From positions 1-23,863 of the IMG/VR virus record IMGVR_UViG_3300042879_003684: DNA of 23,863 bases. The stretch is one strand, 5' to 3'. Of the stretch, positions 21,837 to 23,863 are shown one piece after another. The notes below the pieces were generated by a model, which saw only the letters and a program-made list of their open reading frames with translations, was not told the DNA's origin and searched no databases. The translations under genes and the position numbers were made by a program. How positions within the stretch are numbered: position 1 is the stretch's first letter; every line of letters starts with the position of its first letter. The stretch is from a virus.

Positions 21837-22460
21837 ATGCCGCAACGACCGCAGCCGCTACCCACCGCGCCGTCGCTCAATGACACCGAGCGTCTATTCG
21901 CGCGGCAGTTCGCGATGTTGCTCGGCCCCTGGTACGGCGCCGCGGACGGCACGCGCAACGCCGCGGAGGTCGAGGGCATCGGCGAGTCGCTCGCGGAGTC
22001 CAGCGGCACCAACGAGAGCGTGGGCCGCGAGGCGTTCGTCAACCTCGCGTCGACGCTGCTCCCTGAGTGGGAAGCGCTCTACAAGATCCCCGCGCCGCTG
22101 ACGACGACGGCCGCGCGGCGCACCTCGCTCCTCGCGCGGACGCGGGCAGGCTTCATCGCGCACCCGCGCACCATCGTCGAGGCCATCCGCGACATCGCTG
22201 GCGCCGATGCGACCGTGCTGGAGCCGCTGTGGTCTGAGGTCACCGCGGACCCCGAGCGTGTGCACGTCATCGTTGTGCGCATGAGTGCCGATGCCTACGG
22301 GACGCCACCTGACCACACCGCGACCTATCAGCAGATCGTCGACGTGGTGGGCCGCATGAAGCCCGCGCACATCGAGGCGGTCTACACCGGAACGCAGACC
22401 ACGGCATTCCTCACCGACGACCCAGACAGCCTCACGGACAACACCGTGTTGAGAGCGTGA
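21837..22460 (+). CDS. Mu gp48-like tail protein (DUF2313/YmfQ family)
   Basis: The product is a baseplate or tail-fibre connector of the gp48 family. The chosen start ATG 21837 gives 207 aa; an in-frame ATG at 21786 would add 17 residues, with poor ribosome sites for both. Landmarks are LFARQFAMLLGPWYGA, EGIGESLAESSG, LLPEWEALYKIP, TSLLARTRAGFIAHPRTIVEAIRDIAG, and a C-terminal VVGRMKPAHIEAVY, the usual ending of the DUF2313 family. The normal order gp47-gp48 is broken by the antisense lipoprotein and the 130-aa unknown. The stop lies 3 bp before the next ATG. Confidence 0.78.
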   Translation: MPQRPQPLPTAPSLNDTERLFARQFAMLLGPWYGAADGTRNAAEVEGIGESLAESSGTNESVGREAFVNLASTLLPEWEALYKIPAPLTTTAARRTSLLARTRAGFIAHPRTIVEAIRDIAGADATVLEPLWSEVTADPERVHVIVVRMSADAYGTPPDHTATYQQIVDVVGRMKPAHIEAVYTGTQTTAFLTDDPDSLTDNTVLRA

Positions 22461-22463
22461 CCG

Positions 22464-23012
22464 ATGGAACCACTCGCGAAAACATGGACGGTCTTGCAGC
22501 AGGTCGAGAGCGCGGACCTCAACCAGCTTCAACGCAACGCCGTCGCGCTGCGCCCTTCGGCTGGCACCGCCACGAACTCATGGAGCGCCGTTGCCAACGG
22601 GCAACAGGGCGTGATGTTCCAGAGCGAGAGCAACGTCGCCAACGGCACGGTGATCACCATCGACACGTCGCTCGATTGGCGCGACCGAGTGCTCTACGGG
22701 TGGGTTCTCGCGTACGGCGCGGCGACCTACCCGGGCAACGCCAACGACACCAACATGAACAGCGGCGCCGCGTCGCTGTATCACTTCGTTCTCTACACGG
22801 GCACGGGTGCCACCGACGCAGGCGCGGCGCTCGTGTCGAATGGGAACCCCCCCGGCATCGGGTACTTCACCGACATGGGTGTCACCAACGTGTTCATCTT
22901 CTGCGACACCGGCGCGGGCGGCGGAAAGCTCCGTATCTACAACGGCAGCGGCGCCGTGTTCTACACGCCCACGGTGTTCGTCTACGCAACGCAGGATCTC
23001 GGCAAGCGCTGA
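22464..23012 (+). CDS. Putative tail fibre or fibre-associated protein
   Basis: The 182-aa product begins with KTWTVLQQVESADLNQLQRN, an N-terminal type commonly seen in phage tail appendage proteins (W-x(n)-ADLNxLQ). The rest is beta-rich with many Gly, Asn, Thr and aromatic residues (DWRDRVLYGWVLAYGAATYPG; SLYHFVLYTGTG; VFIFCDTGAGGGKLRIYNGSG). This suggests a beta-sandwich that might bind a surface sugar. No enzymatic motif is seen. ATG 22464 is 3 bp after the gp48-like stop. The fibre call rests on position (after gp48) and composition, not on a named family. Confidence 0.55.
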   Translation: MEPLAKTWTVLQQVESADLNQLQRNAVALRPSAGTATNSWSAVANGQQGVMFQSESNVANGTVITIDTSLDWRDRVLYGWVLAYGAATYPGNANDTNMNSGAASLYHFVLYTGTGATDAGAALVSNGNPPGIGYFTDMGVTNVFIFCDTGAGGGKLRIYNGSGAVFYTPTVFVYATQDLGKR

Positions 23013-23050
23013 CCTCAACCTCTCTCGCGTCCACGCACTAGGAGCACATC

Positions 23051-23572
23051 ATGGGCAACCCCGCGTCATTCGTCACCGCCGCATCGACCGCCGACCGCAA
23101 CACCTTCGCCGCCGCGCAGACCTTTTCGGGCGGCATCGCCGTCACGGGCGGGATCACGGGCGGCGTGCGTCAGGTCGTGCCGTTCGGGCAGACCAACATC
23201 GTCACGGGCGACAACGCCACACCCGCGAGCTCGACGCCCGTGCAGACGCACTGGTGCGGCGTGTCGGGGCTCACGACGTGTGCCTTCGTCGCGATGCGCG
23301 CGGGCTCCGTGACGGGGCTGTCGATCAACCTCAACACCGCAGCGGCGGGCTCCAACCTCATCGTGGGCGTCTACAAGAACGGCACGATCATCAACGCCGC
23401 CGCCATCGTCACCCTGGCGAGCGCGACGAGCGACGTGAAGGGGCAGGGCACGTTCACGTCGGGCTCCTACGCGTTCGTCGCGGGTGACGTGATCGACGTG
23501 CGCATCCGCACCGGCTCGGGCTGGAGCGCGACCGCGGCCGACTGCTCCATCGCCGTCGAGATCGAGACCTGA
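23051..23572 (+). CDS. Putative tail fibre protein with repetitive N-terminal shaft
   Basis: The 173-aa product begins with ASTADRNTFAAAQTFSGGIAVTGG, in which the NTFxxAQTFSGGxxVxGG pattern is typical of fibre shafts. It continues as a compact beta domain (AMRAGSVTGLSINLNTAAAGSNLIVGVYKNG; FVAGDVIDVRI). Three cysteines are spread through the beta domain without obvious pairing motif. AGGAG lies 7 nt before ATG 23051, a strong ribosome site, after a 38-bp gap that follows the previous gene. The likely role is host recognition, inferred from position and style. Confidence 0.6.
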   Translation: MGNPASFVTAASTADRNTFAAAQTFSGGIAVTGGITGGVRQVVPFGQTNIVTGDNATPASSTPVQTHWCGVSGLTTCAFVAMRAGSVTGLSINLNTAAAGSNLIVGVYKNGTIINAAAIVTLASATSDVKGQGTFTSGSYAFVAGDVIDVRIRTGSGWSATAADCSIAVEIET

Positions 23573-23585
23573 GAGGGGCCGCGCC

Positions 23586-23863
23586 GTGGCGAAGATCAAC
23601 CCCATCACCCTCCGCGCGGCGTCGCTGACGCTGACGGGCTCTCTCGCCACGGTCGTCGGGACCGTGAGCACCGACAACGCGAACGCCACGAGCGGCGCGG
23701 CGTCCATCGGTTCGCTCGCGTCGTTGCGTCTCGTGTGCGCCTACGCGCGGCACGCATCGTCCACCACGGGGCGCCCCATCTTCGAGGTCGACCTCTCGAT
23801 GGACCCGCCGAGCACGGCGGCGGCGTCGGTGTCCAACTGGATGCCGGCGATGCTCCTCGACTC
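23586..23863 (+). CDS. Fibre-region protein, C-terminus cut off
   Basis: GTG 23586 is preceded by GAGAGGGG (23571-23578) and the frame stays open to the edge for 92 complete codons. The visible part begins MAKINPITLRAASLTLTGSL, then has STDNANATSGAASIGSLASLRLVCAYARHASS and a short beta segment RPIFEVDLSMDPPS. It looks like a beta-type structural protein such as a fibre or its attachment piece. The end is missing, so length and family are undetermined. Confidence 0.6.
   Translation, partial: MAKINPITLRAASLTLTGSLATVVGTVSTDNANATSGAASIGSLASLRLVCAYARHASSTTGRPIFEVDLSMDPPSTAAASVSNWMPAMLLD

Noticed and set aside
22457-23041. Alternative + frame of 194 codons in the fibre region
   Set aside because: It is out of frame with the fibre-like gene at 22464-23012 and is Arg/His-rich shadow sequence, while the 22464 frame has the ADLNQLQ-type N-terminus.
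23066-23707. Minus-strand frame of 213 codons
   Set aside because: It is a shadow of the fibre gene at 23051-23572, which has a strong AGGAG ribosome site.
1-23863. CRISPR array, tRNA, rRNA, insertion sequence, integrase or transposase
   Set aside because: No regular spaced repeats, cloverleaf, DDE motif or recombinase motif was seen on reading both strands. Lysis genes were also looked for and not found.

Overview
The window is a high-GC stretch (about 70% by eye) of a tailed-phage genome or prophage. It carries most of a Mu-type contractile-tail (myovirus) morphogenesis cluster. From about 0.9 kb to the right edge almost every gene is on the + strand, tightly packed with ATGA, TGATG or GTGA overlaps. 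The order is: small HTH protein, small unknown, ParB-like protein, cytosine-C5 DNA methyltransferase, small terminase, large terminase, DUF935 portal, protease with nested in-frame scaffold, capsid decoration protein, major capsid, connector genes (gp36-like, HK97 gp10-like, gp37-like), DUF2635, tail sheath, tail tube, tail assembly chaperone with a -1 frameshift site, tape measure, baseplate genes (N-, P-, gp45-, gp46-, gp47- and gp48-like) and fibre-like proteins. The last gene runs off the edge. No transposase, integrase, lysis gene, tRNA, CRISPR array or attachment site was seen, so the lifestyle cannot be decided from this window.

Left edge (1-936): two small minus-strand genes (a truncated Cys-rich zinc-ribbon protein and a 68-aa unknown) run away from the late operon. 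Between them and the + operon lies a divergent control region of about 500 bp. It has a candidate minus promoter (TTGACC-N17-TAGGGT), two inverted repeats that could be operators, a candidate + promoter (TTGACG-N18-TACCCT) and a leader of about 140 nt with an 8-bp hairpin.

Middle (1-21 kb): first DNA modification and packaging, then head, connector, tail and baseplate. The order follows phage Mu from portal to gp48. Unlike Mu, there is no separate MuF/gpG pair, an HK97 gp10-like gene lies between the gp36 and gp37 homologues, and a C5-methyltransferase/ParB pair sits in front of the terminase. Two expression devices are visible in the sequence: a scaffold start nested in frame inside the protease gene (Mu I/Z or lambda C/Nu3 style), and a canonical G_GGA_AAA heptamer followed by a hairpin in the tail chaperone gene.

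Right end (21-23.9 kb): an antisense gene for a secreted Cys-rich lipoprotein interrupts the late operon between gp47 and gp48 homologues. It looks like a moron (cargo gene). Its Cys/Pro/Gly-rich repeats resemble the lipoproteins abundant in Myxococcota (Polyangiales such as Sandaracinus). This is the best host clue here, but it is an inference from recalled sequence style and not from a search. A second candidate promoter restarts + transcription just after it, for gp48 and the fibre genes.
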